DNA of 64,000 nucleotides from contig JAGFIV010000050.1 of the NCBI GenBank assembly GCA_024103275.1, positions 22,415 through 86,414 of the forward strand, written 5' to 3'. This stretch comes from Flavobacteriales bacterium (GTDB lineage: Bacteria > Bacteroidota > Bacteroidia > Flavobacteriales_F > PHOS-HE28). Of the stretch, positions 7,131-16,134 are shown piece after piece. Position 1 is the stretch's first letter. The number at the start of each line of letters is the position of its first letter. Both the position numbers and the translations under genes were made by a program. The notes beneath the pieces are model-generated. The model ran no database searches, had not been told where the DNA came from, and saw only the letters and a list, made by a program, of their open reading frames with translations.

Positions 7131-10100
7131 TGTCCGCAGGGTCCGTCGGTGCGGTGCAGGTAGAAGCCGCCGGCGTTCACACCGGCCTTCACGGTAAAGG
7201 TGTAGCTGTCGCCCACGCCGCAGATGGAGGCGCTGGCGCTGGTGGAGCCGCAGGCATCGAGCCCGAAGCTGCCGTTCTGCAGGGAGGCTTCGAAGAGCGC
7301 AGAGGCACCGGTGGACAGGTCCATGCTGCTGCAATTGGGGATGGGGCTCAGCAGCCAGAAGTTGAGGCTGGCATCGGCATAGGCCATGCCCCCGAAGCCG
7401 ATGCTGCCGCTGAGGTCCACCCAGTTGCGGCCTTCCACGGCACAGCCGGCATGGCCTTCCACGCCCAGCAGCAGCAGGTCCACACTGGGCACCGGGATGT
7501 CCACGAGGCTCAGCTTGTCCTGCAGATAGAGGCCCTTGATCTGCTTGCCCGCCATGTGCGCGGGCAGGCTCTTCAGGCGGAAGCCGGCCATCATGTTGGA
7601 GAGCAGGGTGTCCGGGATGCTGTTGTGCGAACCGATCAGGAAGGCCGGGTGGTGATCGTTCAACGGCCAGGGCACGGGCGGCACGATCACGTGCGCATCG
7701 TAGCAGCTCACCAGGAAGCCGCCCTTGTCCACCAGCAAGCCGAGCTGGGCGTCCACGATGTTCACCGCGCCGAACATGTTGTTGTGCAGGCCCAGGCTGC
7801 CCACCAGGCGTGCATGCTCGAAGTCGTAGCTCATGGCCATGTTGCCGAAGGGCGTGGCCAGCTGGTCCATGCCGATCTTGCCGTCCTGCAGGCTCACGGC
7901 GCCCTTCACCGTGAACGACAATTCATTCTCCGGCGCATCGGCGATGCCCTCCATGTTCACCAGGTTGCCCTTGAAGGAAAGCTCCTCCCACTGGCTGCTG
8001 CCCATGGTCTGCCTTCCGCTGTTGAGCAGCATCATCTTGTCGCCGCCGAAGGCGATGGCCTGCCGCGTGGAACCCTTGTAGTGCTGGCCATCCTCGCGGA
8101 TCAGGTCGATGAAGGTGTTGCCCGCCTTGTGGTCCAGGAAGCCGTAGGCGTAAACGGGCGCCCCGGTCTCGCCGGCGCCGGGATCGATGCGGAAGCGGCC
8201 GTAGCAGGTGAAGTGGCCGGGGCCGATCTCTTGCGAGGCCATGCGGTCATCGAGCTGGAAGTACACGTTGCCGCGGCCCGTGGTGATGGTGGCGCCGAGC
8301 GGTTTCAGGCGGCTGGCGGGCTGGCCGTTCTCCTTGTAGAAGCTGAAGAAGCCGGTGGTCTGCGGCAGGCCGTGGATGGCCAGCGAGCAGTTGGCCAGCA
8401 GGTCCACGCCATCGGGCGTGAACTGCATGGCGCCCACGGGCACCAGGTCCACGATGTCGTGGTAGCGGTAGTTGCGTGCACGCACCTCGGCCAGGGGCAT
8501 GCCGCGGCTGAAGAGCGAGAAGCTGGAGAGCTCCACCTGGCCCGGCACCAGTTCCGGCGGGCCCTTGATGGACGCCACGGAGGTGCTGCCCGCGGTGAGT
8601 GCACCGAAGCGCCAGGCGCCGGCCTTGCCTTGGAAGAGGTAGCCCGGATCGTAGCCGAAGGTCCAGGTGGTGCCGGGTGCGGGCTGTAGCGGAGCCACGC
8701 CGCCGAGGCGCACCTCGCCCAGGTTCTTCGCGGCCATCTCCAGCGCGTTGGGGCGGATCATCACCTGGCTCATGTCGGCCTTGGCCAGCTTCATGTCCAG
8801 CACGCCGCTGGGGATCACGATGGCGGCCAGTTCGTTGTTGAAGGTCCACGGGCTGGTGGCGCTGAAGCTCCAGTCGTTCAGCTTGAAGTTGAGCGTGCTG
8901 CCGCCGCCCTGGATGCCCTCGATGGTGGTGGCGTTCACGCGGATCTCGCCCACGTCCAGGTCCAGCACGGCCGGGGTGATGTCGGGCACATCCTTCACCT
9001 GGATCACCGTGGCGATGCGGAACACGTCGGGCTCCACCACCGAGCGCGTGCGGTCGCTGCGGGCGGGGAAGCCGCGGAGGGAGAACTGCGCGTTCGAGGG
9101 GGACCATGTGCCGAACAGGCCGCCGCCGTAGGCCAGCGTCATCAGGTTATAGCTGCGTTGGGGCAGCGGTGCGCCATTTCGGAACACCGTGATCAGGGGT
9201 TGCTCCGCGCCATCACCCAGGTAGAAGCTGCCGGTGAAGTCGTAGGAGAAGTTGAAGGAGGAGAGCTCACTGCCCACCGTGCCGCGCACCTCGCCGCCGT
9301 TCGGTATGGCGTGCACCTCCACACGCCCCGGGAAGAAGGAGAACGGCAGGCCCTTGAGGCTGGCGCGCAGGTCGGTGTAAAGGCCGATCGGCACCTGCGC
9401 CATGTCCGTCACCACTTTCCCGTCGCGGGGAACGGCGCGCGGCTTACCGCCGGGTCCGGGCGGCCCGGGATCCACGGTGATGGCGCTGAAGAGGATGCGC
9501 TGCGCGGGGTCGTACAGGCGGAAGTTGGGGTTGGCCGGCAGGTTGACGAAGGCCCCGTTGATGGTGGAGCTGCCGTCGTTGTTCTTGGTCCGCCCGGTCA
9601 CCTCCACGGGGAAGCCCAGCAGGGTGGTGAGGTCGAGGTCGTCCACGCGTTGCAGCACCAGCGTCACCACGGGCATCTTGGGCACCATGCCGAAGTTCGG
9701 CGGCGGGCCGGGCACCATCACGTAGGTGACATCCTGCGCGGTGCCGATGTAGCTCACCTGCGGGTCGGACTTGGCGGCATGCACGGTGAAGGGCCCCATG
9801 GGCACGCCGGACAGGGTGAAGTTGCCGTTGGCGTCGGTGGTGGTCTGGTTCAGTTGCGGACCGTATTGATCGCTGCCGATCTCCACCCATACGCGTGCAC
9901 CGGGCACCGGCGCATTGCCGGGTGCGGACACCACATGGCCGACAAGCTGGGTGCCGTTGTCCAGGAACTGTTCCAGGGTCACGGGCTCGGGCGACACGTC
10001 GTTCACGATGATGCGGTCCACCGGGATCAGGTCGCCGCCCGGCTGCACGCGCAGGCGGAACTCGGAGGCAGCGGAGAGGAATTCGAAATACGCGATGCCG

Positions 10101-13100
10101 TCGCTGTCGGAAACCTGCTGGCGGTCGTCCACGCGCACCACGGCACCTGCCACGGGCCCGCCGAACGAATCGAGCTTCACGCGCAGGCGGTGCCGCTTCT
10201 CCTTCACGGTGAAGGCCCCCAGGTCCACAGGTTGATCACCCACGGGGAAGGGCACATTGCGCGTTACCGTGAGCGGGAAGTACTGGTCGCTGAGCGGCAC
10301 CAGTTGCACCTGCTGCATGCCCGAAGGGCCGTGCACCATGAACTGCTCGGTGGCCTTGAACGTCATGAAACCGCCGGCCCCGGGCAACGGCGCCTGGGCC
10401 TGGGTTTGCCCCGGCGGCAGCACCGGTTGCACGTTCTGCCCACCGCCCGCGCCGGGCACTTGGAACGACCACGGAATGATCGGATCCCCCATCTGGATCA
10501 GCGGCGCATTCGTGTTCCCGCTTGGTGGCGCCTGGCCGCCGGTGGTGCCCACCACTTCCATCATCATCTCCGACCGGCCCCACGGCCCATCGCCCACCTG
10601 CACGTCGCAGCGCACGGGCCGGCCCTCTTCATCCTGGATCAGACCCTTCACCCAGCCCACTGGCTTCATCAGGATGCCGCTGGTCATGTCCCACTGCAGG
10701 CCCATCTTCAGGTCCACCTTGGGGCTGGCGGGGTTGCTGTTGTTCACCTGCCCGGGCGGCACACCGGGCGGTTCGCCGGCCAAGGGGCGGATGGCGGGCC
10801 AGTAGCCCGGCTTGGAAACCAGGATGCTGGCATGCGGGCCCAGGAAGAACATGCCGTCGCTGGAGCCCTTCACCAGGATGCCGGTGAAATCGAAGAAGCC
10901 GTCGGGATCCGTGAGCCGCGTGTATTCCATGTAGGTGAAGTCGGCGGTCCCGGTGTTCTGCTCGCAGCCCACGATCACCGGGGACACGTTGCCCGGCGCG
11001 GGATCGTAGGCCAGCCTCAAGGTGACCAGCGCATTGGGCAGCGGCTCGGTGGCGGACACCATCACACGGCCCATCACGCGGGGTTGCAGCGGCACCAGGT
11101 CCACGGACACCTCGTACACGGGGATGTCGCCCAATTGGCTGTTCAGCGGGCTGCGTGCACCGTGGAGCACCACGGGCGGCTTGCCGTACGAGTTGGGCCA
11201 GGCCTTGTTCCACGACAGGTAGTGGTAAAGCCCGCGCTCGGTGCTGGTGCGGCAGTCCAGCAGGTAATCGTCGGGAGCGGCGTCGCTGTGCACCACCATG
11301 TTGTGGAAGAGCGCACTGCCATCACCGGTCTTGGTGGCGCACCGGGCCACCAGCGGCACATCACCCAGGCCGGGCATCGGCATGCTTTGGTCCAGGTGCT
11401 GCCCTTCATCGTCCGGGATCTCCGTTGGCGTATGGTCCGCCGGGCGCATCACGCTCACCTGCACGTTCCCCATGGGTGAACCGGTGCCGCCCATCTGCAT
11501 GGCGCAATTCCCCTGACGTACGCTCACCTTCAGGTCGTAGCTGCGCACGTAGCAGGCCTGTTCCGGCAATTCCACCACATCACCGGGCTGCGCGTAGATC
11601 TCCAGGTCGGGGCTGCAGTAGTAGGGCGAGGCCACCTCGATCATCAGCACCTTGGAGCTGTTATAGGCATCGATGGAGCCCAGCATCAACGGCTCCTGGC
11701 TGATCGGGTCGATGATCAGGCTGTTGATCCCCGCCGACGAGCTGCCCAAGGAGATGCCCGTGTAGCTGGGCTGGTGGTAGAAGAGGTCGAAGTTGCCGTT
11801 GCCGTCGGTGGTGCCCGTGGCCACCACCTTGCCGTAGTGCCATTCCACCGCATCACCCTGTTGGCCGGTGAGCACGCCATCCATGAAAGGCATGGAATCC
11901 ACGCCGAGGATCAAGCGGTCGTATTGCGTCTGCTGGCCTTTGCCATGGTACACGGTCACTCCAGTGAGCACCACATGCTCCACCAATTTGATGGGGATGT
12001 TCTTCAAGGGCTTCGCTCCGGTGGTGCTCACGGGGAAGGGGTCCTTCCACTTGTCCTGCGGGAACAGGCTGATCAGCTCCATGCCCACCGGCGCGATCAG
12101 GCTTTCGCCCATGCCATAGCTGTAGCTCGAGGAGCCGCCGGACTGGTTGAAGGCGCCCATGAACGGCCCCATGGAAAGGGTGCCGCCCGCCGCACCTGCG
12201 CCCATGGCGTTGATCAACGGCCCCGCCATTGCCGTGTTGGTGCCTCCGCCTGGTGCTCCCCCGGCCGGTGGCGGCACGCCAGCGAGGCCGACCACGGCAT
12301 TGGGTGAGAGGATGACCCCACCGATGTTCGCGATCGAAAGAGGCCCCGCCGGATCGCAGCCCGGGCGCGTGCTTTCCTTGAAGCGGTAAAGCAATCGCCC
12401 CTTCACATGCGTGTCCGGCAACGGCCCGAGGGGCAAGGTGATCGCCGGGACGTACGTGCCGATGCCCAGGTCGGGAACGGAGACGCCCGTGCCGCTGGTC
12501 GCGGTCGGCGGCTGGATGGTGAAAGTGCACACTTCGCTCCGCCCCCGGTTCTCAAAGAGGACGCTTTCCGTCACGTCGCGGGCCATCACGCCCACGGCAT
12601 AGAGGGTGTTCTCCTTCAAGGTCGGGTCGTAGGACTGCCATGGATAGGAAGGCACCATCAGGTCCGTGCGCACCATGGGGTTGCCGGCCACGCCGTCCAT
12701 GGCCAGCATCATCGCGTTCGCGGGGTTCTGCCCGGGCAGCACCTCCAGCACGTAGAGGTCGTAGCGCACGTTGGCCATGTTGATGGCGCCCACCGGCGGG
12801 CTCCAGGTGAACACCGGCCAGGGATCGCCCACGGTGCCGTCGCACCAGGGGAAGGTGAGCACCGGCGGCTGCGCGTAGGTGATGGGGAAGAAGAGGCAGC
12901 CCACGGGTGCCTCGGCGGACAAGGGCTCGCCCGTTTGGTAGTCCACGGCCTGCACGCAGAGCTCGTAGTTGCCTTCCGGCAGGATGCCCGTCTGGATCAC
13001 GGCGTTCTGCACCTGTTGCGGCGCGCTGACCTCGAAGTTGTTGCGGTCGATGAAGTCCATCGCCTGCGAATTGGCCTGCAGCACGCGGGTCTCCAGCGGG

Positions 13101-13363
13101 CCCAGCACCACCGGTGCGGGGGGCGCGTAGGTGCTGCGCGTGTGGCCGCTGAAGCCGTTGTCGCCGGTGAGGGTGCCGATGAGCTTCAAGGCCACCTGCT
13201 CGTTGGTGGTGTTGGTGATGTTCACGATCAGCGCGCCCTGGTAGTCGCTAAGGTGGGTGCTGTAGGGCGGCGTGATCACGGGCATCACGGAGACCTGTGT
13301 CTGCGCTGCCGCGGCGACGGTGACCAGGGCCGCGGCGATCAGGGAGGGGATCCTGTGTCTCAT
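7127..13363 (-). CDS. giant 2078-residue exported protein, TANFOR-like N-terminus
   Basis: The largest gene of the window. Residues 1-20 are a signal peptide (ending VAAAAQ). Residues ~22-285 resemble, from memory of the family, the TANFOR domain of Bacteroidota: ITPPYSTHLSDY, LPEGNYELCVQAVDY, a Cys-containing FPWCDG, then an FN3-like end with EVCTFTI. The middle contains carboxypeptidase-regulatory-like modules, for example LVGHVVSAPGNAPVPGARV and TTTDANGNFTLSGVPMGPF. There are several Pro/Gly-rich low-complexity linkers (one near 370-400). The C-terminal third is strand-rich with scattered Cys. No T9SS sorting domain, catalytic site or terminal anchor is recognisable. Two bases separate it from the outer-membrane gene upstream, and it overlaps the FN3 gene by four bases downstream, so the three genes form one operon. 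The function is unknown; a large structural or adhesive envelope protein is the simplest guess. Confidence 0.8.
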   Translation of the reverse strand: MRHRIPSLIAAALVTVAAAAQTQVSVMPVITPPYSTHLSDYQGALIVNITNTTNEQVALKLIGTLTGDNGFSGHTRSTYAPPAPVVLGPLETRVLQANSQAMDFIDRNNFEVSAPQQVQNAVIQTGILPEGNYELCVQAVDYQTGEPLSAEAPVGCLFFPITYAQPPVLTFPWCDGTVGDPWPVFTWSPPVGAINMANVRYDLYVLEVLPGQNPANAMMLAMDGVAGNPMVRTDLMVPSYPWQSYDPTLKENTLYAVGVMARDVTESVLFENRGRSEVCTFTIQPPTATSGTGVSVPDLGIGTYVPAITLPLGPLPDTHVKGRLLYRFKESTRPGCDPAGPLSIANIGGVILSPNAVVGLAGVPPPAGGAPGGGTNTAMAGPLINAMGAGAAGGTLSMGPFMGAFNQSGGSSSYSYGMGESLIAPVGMELISLFPQDKWKDPFPVSTTGAKPLKNIPIKLVEHVVLTGVTVYHGKGQQTQYDRLILGVDSMPFMDGVLTGQQGDAVEWHYGKVVATGTTDGNGNFDLFYHQPSYTGISLGSSSAGINSLIIDPISQEPLMLGSIDAYNSSKVLMIEVASPYYCSPDLEIYAQPGDVVELPEQACYVRSYDLKVSVRQGNCAMQMGGTGSPMGNVQVSVMRPADHTPTEIPDDEGQHLDQSMPMPGLGDVPLVARCATKTGDGSALFHNMVVHSDAAPDDYLLDCRTSTERGLYHYLSWNKAWPNSYGKPPVVLHGARSPLNSQLGDIPVYEVSVDLVPLQPRVMGRVMVSATEPLPNALVTLRLAYDPAPGNVSPVIVGCEQNTGTADFTYMEYTRLTDPDGFFDFTGILVKGSSDGMFFLGPHASILVSKPGYWPAIRPLAGEPPGVPPGQVNNSNPASPKVDLKMGLQWDMTSGILMKPVGWVKGLIQDEEGRPVRCDVQVGDGPWGRSEMMMEVVGTTGGQAPPSGNTNAPLIQMGDPIIPWSFQVPGAGGGQNVQPVLPPGQTQAQAPLPGAGGFMTFKATEQFMVHGPSGMQQVQLVPLSDQYFPLTVTRNVPFPVGDQPVDLGAFTVKEKRHRLRVKLDSFGGPVAGAVVRVDDRQQVSDSDGIAYFEFLSAASEFRLRVQPGGDLIPVDRIIVNDVSPEPVTLEQFLDNGTQLVGHVVSAPGNAPVPGARVWVEIGSDQYGPQLNQTTTDANGNFTLSGVPMGPFTVHAAKSDPQVSYIGTAQDVTYVMVPGPPPNFGMVPKMPVVTLVLQRVDDLDLTTLLGFPVEVTGRTKNNDGSSTINGAFVNLPANPNFRLYDPAQRILFSAITVDPGPPGPGGKPRAVPRDGKVVTDMAQVPIGLYTDLRASLKGLPFSFFPGRVEVHAIPNGGEVRGTVGSELSSFNFSYDFTGSFYLGDGAEQPLITVFRNGAPLPQRSYNLMTLAYGGGLFGTWSPSNAQFSLRGFPARSDRTRSVVEPDVFRIATVIQVKDVPDITPAVLDLDVGEIRVNATTIEGIQGGGSTLNFKLNDWSFSATSPWTFNNELAAIVIPSGVLDMKLAKADMSQVMIRPNALEMAAKNLGEVRLGGVAPLQPAPGTTWTFGYDPGYLFQGKAGAWRFGALTAGSTSVASIKGPPELVPGQVELSSFSLFSRGMPLAEVRARNYRYHDIVDLVPVGAMQFTPDGVDLLANCSLAIHGLPQTTGFFSFYKENGQPASRLKPLGATITTGRGNVYFQLDDRMASQEIGPGHFTCYGRFRIDPGAGETGAPVYAYGFLDHKAGNTFIDLIREDGQHYKGSTRQAIAFGGDKMMLLNSGRQTMGSSQWEELSFKGNLVNMEGIADAPENELSFTVKGAVSLQDGKIGMDQLATPFGNMAMSYDFEHARLVGSLGLHNNMFGAVNIVDAQLGLLVDKGGFLVSCYDAHVIVPPVPWPLNDHHPAFLIGSHNSIPDTLLSNMMAGFRLKSLPAHMAGKQIKGLYLQDKLSLVDIPVPSVDLLLLGVEGHAGCAVEGRNWVDLSGSIGFGGMAYADASLNFWLLSPIPNCSSMDLSTGASALFEASLQNGSFGLDACGSTSASASICGVGDSYTFTVKAGVNAGGFYLHRTDGPCGQ

Positions 13364-13365
13364 GG

Positions 13366-15063
13366 TCAGAAGCGGTAATTGACGCCGAGCTGCGCCAGGT
13401 CCTCGGTGAAGGAGGGCACGGTGGCATCGCGGCTTCGGTTATCCTGATGGCCCAAGGTGAGCGTGAAGGCGAGCTTGTCCAACTGCCACGAGGCGCGCAG
13501 GTCCAGTTGCCAGGTGCTGCCGTCGCCGCCGGCGGGCAGGGCATTGGCCAGGAAGCTGGTGCGCAGCTCGGTGCGCAGGCGGTCCTTCTTCAGCCAGGCG
13601 CGGCCGGCCTCGGCATGCGCACCCCGGCTTTCCATGCGCCCGGCGAAGTTCTCCGTGCGCCGCCAGATCAACCCGCCGCCGAGGGTGGCCTGCGCCCGCT
13701 TCCAGTTGCGCGTGTAGGCCAGGTCGTTGTGGAACCCGGTGAGCTGGGCGCTGCTGAAGGCGTTCTCGCTGCGGTCGCTGAGCGCGAAATAGTTGAACGT
13801 GTACGACACGGCGTGGCCGCCATTGGGCGCGGCGAAGCGGGCACGCGGCTGCACCAGCAGGTTCTGGCTCACCTGTTCCAGCAGGGTGGTATCGTTCACG
13901 CTGCGGCGCTCCGGCGTCTGTGTGATGCCGAAGTTGGTGTAGTTCACCAGGCAGCCGAAGACCTTCTTGGCTTGGTAGTTCAGGCCCAGGTTGCCGATGA
14001 TGCGCCGTGCGGTGGCCTCGCGCAGCTTCTTCAGGTTGTTGTGCTGCCAGCCTGCGGTCAGGTTGGTGCTCAGTCTGCCTTTGAGCAGGGTGGCCGTCAC
14101 GGTGCCGGTCACTTGTTCCACATCGGTCTGCAGGTAGTACGCGCCCATGCTCTTGAAGTCGGGGTCCACCCGGCGGTAGGTGAGCTTGTAGCGGGCGCGC
14201 TTGCGTTTCAGCTGCAGGCCGGTCTCCAGGGCCATCAGGCTTTGGGTGCTGGTGCTCGGCCCCAAAATGCCGGACAAGGCCGTAGTGATGGGCCCGGCAT
14301 CGCCGGTGAGGGCCGGCGCTTCCACGTCGCGCACATACTCGCTGGCCGCCACATCGAAGTCCCAATGCAGGTCCTTGGCCAATTTCACCCGGCCTTTCAG
14401 CCCGGCCACCAGGTTCCCCGCCGGGGCCAGGGCGGTGCGCACCGGCCGCCGGATGGAGCGCGGATCGTCCTTGGCACGCAGCAGCACCAGGTCCACGTGC
14501 TCCTCCTCGGTGCCCACGCCCACCTTCACCGCGAAGCCCTTGCGCTCGTAGGCTGGAACGGGCACGTCGCTGATGAACTTCGTGGGGTCGTACACCGCGG
14601 TGGTATCCTCCTCCACGGCCTTCTGGAAGCGGCCATAGAGGAAGCCGAAGCGGAACTTCCCGGGGTTAAGCTCCACGCCGGCCATCAGCGCACGGTAGCC
14701 TGCCATGGTGAATTTGGAGAAGCTGACGTCCTGGTAGCCCAGGTGCAGCTTGGCCCATTTGTATTTGGGACTGATGCCGAACTGGTTGAAGGGCTGCTGG
14801 AACGAGCGCTGCTGGTCGCTGAGCACCAACAGGAAGGGAAGCTGCACGCCCTTGATGGTGGCCATGGGGGCTCCACTGATGGACCAGGACCAGGGTGTTC
14901 GTCGCGGATCGATGCCACGAGCCTGATAGAAGCTGAATTGTGCCTGCACCCCGGCGTTGAGCCGGAGCCATGGTTGTTCGCCCGCTTGTGCCAAATCTTG
15001 GGCCGGGGCATCGGTGTGCGCGACAGCCAATGCGACGAAAAGGGCCGTGTACTGGGCACGCAT
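13366..15063 (-). CDS. outer-membrane beta-barrel protein, first gene of giant-protein operon
   Basis: A 565-residue exported protein. The open frame continues upstream, but the ATG at 15063 starts a clear signal peptide (MRAQYTALFVALAVAHTDAP, cleavage near AQD), so it was preferred. The mature sequence is rich in 8-12-residue amphipathic strands with aromatic girdles (KLHLGYQDVSFSKF, KFRFGFLYGRFQ, FTLTLGHQDN) and ends in the aromatic strand QLGVNYRF. That is the pattern of a large outer-membrane barrel. It is the 5' gene of the tightly packed three-gene operon and could form the channel or anchor for the giant exported protein (inference). Confidence 0.75.
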   Translation of the reverse strand: MRAQYTALFVALAVAHTDAPAQDLAQAGEQPWLRLNAGVQAQFSFYQARGIDPRRTPWSWSISGAPMATIKGVQLPFLLVLSDQQRSFQQPFNQFGISPKYKWAKLHLGYQDVSFSKFTMAGYRALMAGVELNPGKFRFGFLYGRFQKAVEEDTTAVYDPTKFISDVPVPAYERKGFAVKVGVGTEEEHVDLVLLRAKDDPRSIRRPVRTALAPAGNLVAGLKGRVKLAKDLHWDFDVAASEYVRDVEAPALTGDAGPITTALSGILGPSTSTQSLMALETGLQLKRKRARYKLTYRRVDPDFKSMGAYYLQTDVEQVTGTVTATLLKGRLSTNLTAGWQHNNLKKLREATARRIIGNLGLNYQAKKVFGCLVNYTNFGITQTPERRSVNDTTLLEQVSQNLLVQPRARFAAPNGGHAVSYTFNYFALSDRSENAFSSAQLTGFHNDLAYTRNWKRAQATLGGGLIWRRTENFAGRMESRGAHAEAGRAWLKKDRLRTELRTSFLANALPAGGDGSTWQLDLRASWQLDKLAFTLTLGHQDNRSRDATVPSFTEDLAQLGVNYRF

Positions 15064-15181
15064 CAGTGCTTTGCGTTGGCCTTGACCTAATGTAATGATA
15101 ATCGGTCCCACCCAATCAATGACCTGCATCATGATCCGGATTATCAAACCATCGTGGTGAATAATCAGCCCAGGTTCCAGC

Positions 15182-15202
15182 CACGGCCCTATCAGGGCCG
15201 TG
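15182..15202. repeat. perfect hairpin CACGGCCCT-ATC-AGGGCCGTG
   Basis: A nine-base-pair perfect stem with a three-base loop, in the 281-bp divergent region between the barrel gene and yebC. There is no T-tract on either side, so a regulatory or mRNA-structure role is as likely as termination. An inverted pair GATAATC / GATTATC lies about 60-100 bases to its left. Confidence 0.4.
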
Positions 15203-15281
15203 CCCCTTTCCCACCGCATCCGGCACCAGGCAACCCAGCGGGACCTTCCGGCACGGATCCAAGGCGTAGTCACGGTGTTCC

Positions 15282-15289
15282 TACCTTTG
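15282..15289 (+). promoter_or_regulatory. -7 box TACCTTTG upstream of yebC
   Basis: An exact TA-N2-TTTG match, 55 bases before the yebC start. No clear -33 TTG at 19-21 bases. Confidence 0.5.
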
Positions 15290-15344
15290 CGGCCCTTCGG
15301 TCGCACGGCGACCGTGCCGTACCTTCCTCAAGCATCACCACACC

Positions 15345-16097
15345 ATGGGCCGCATCTTCGAAAAACGCAAGCATAAGATCTTCGCGCGCAACGCCAAGTT
15401 GAGCAAGCTCTTCACCCGCATCGGCAAGGAGATCTCCATGGCCGTGAAGGCCGGCGGGCCGAGCCCGGAGGCAAACCACCGCCTGAAGGTGGCCATCCAG
15501 AACGCCAAGGGCATGAACATGCCCAAGGACAACATTGAGCGGGCGATCAAGAAGGCCGCGGGCGGCGCCGAGGCGGACTTCACCGAGATGACCTACGAGG
15601 GCTATGCCCCCGGAGGCGTGGCCATCTTCGTGGAGACGGCCACCAACAACCCCACGCGCACGGTGGGCAATGTGCGCAGCTTCTTCAACCGGTGCGACAG
15701 CAACCTGGGCACCAGCGGGTCACTGGCCCATGTGTTCGAGCGCAAGGCGGAATTCGTGGTGGAGGGAAAGGCCTTGAAGGGCATGGACCTGGATGAATTC
15801 GAGATGGCCTGCATCGACGCGGGGGCGGAGGATTTCATCGAGGACGGGGACAGCTTCCTCATCCTGGCGGCGTTCACGGACTTCGGGTCCATCCAGCACA
15901 AGCTGGACGAGCTGGGCATCGAGGCCAAGAGTGCCGAGCTCAAGCGCTTCCCCTTGTCCACCGTGCCGGCCGACCTGGACACGGCACGCAATGTGATGAA
16001 GCTGATCGACATGTTGGAGGAGGACGACGACGTGAACGCCGTGTACCACAACATGGAGCTGAGCGAGGAGGTGGAAGCGGCGCTGGCCGAGGGTTGA
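15345..16097 (+). CDS. yebC: YebC/PmpR family DNA-binding regulator
   Basis: A 250-residue protein matching the YebC/TACO1-type family over its full length. The N-terminus MGRIFEKRKHKIFARNAK with KLFTRIGKEI is the Bacteroidota variant of the usual opening. The segments PKDNIERAIKKAAGG, YEGYAPGGVAIFVE and NNPTRTVGNVRSFFNR are family signatures, and the acidic C-terminus is normal. Members are cytosolic; some act as transcription regulators and others help ribosomes at difficult peptide sequences. The role here is by family only. It is monocistronic, converging on the sensor kinase gene. Confidence 0.95.
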   Translation: MGRIFEKRKHKIFARNAKLSKLFTRIGKEISMAVKAGGPSPEANHRLKVAIQNAKGMNMPKDNIERAIKKAAGGAEADFTEMTYEGYAPGGVAIFVETATNNPTRTVGNVRSFFNRCDSNLGTSGSLAHVFERKAEFVVEGKALKGMDLDEFEMACIDAGAEDFIEDGDSFLILAAFTDFGSIQHKLDELGIEAKSAELKRFPLSTVPADLDTARNVMKLIDMLEEDDDVNAVYHNMELSEEVEAALAEG

Positions 16098-16134
16098 ACC
16101 GCGATCTTCCCGTGCACCAAGGGCCGCTCAGGGT

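Noticed and set aside
9158..11479. A 773-codon open frame on the + strand, antisense to the giant exported protein
   Set aside because: Composition is His-, Gly- and Arg-rich with no hydrophobic core or signal, as expected from the complement of GC-rich coding DNA. The opposite strand has a signal peptide and recognisable modules.
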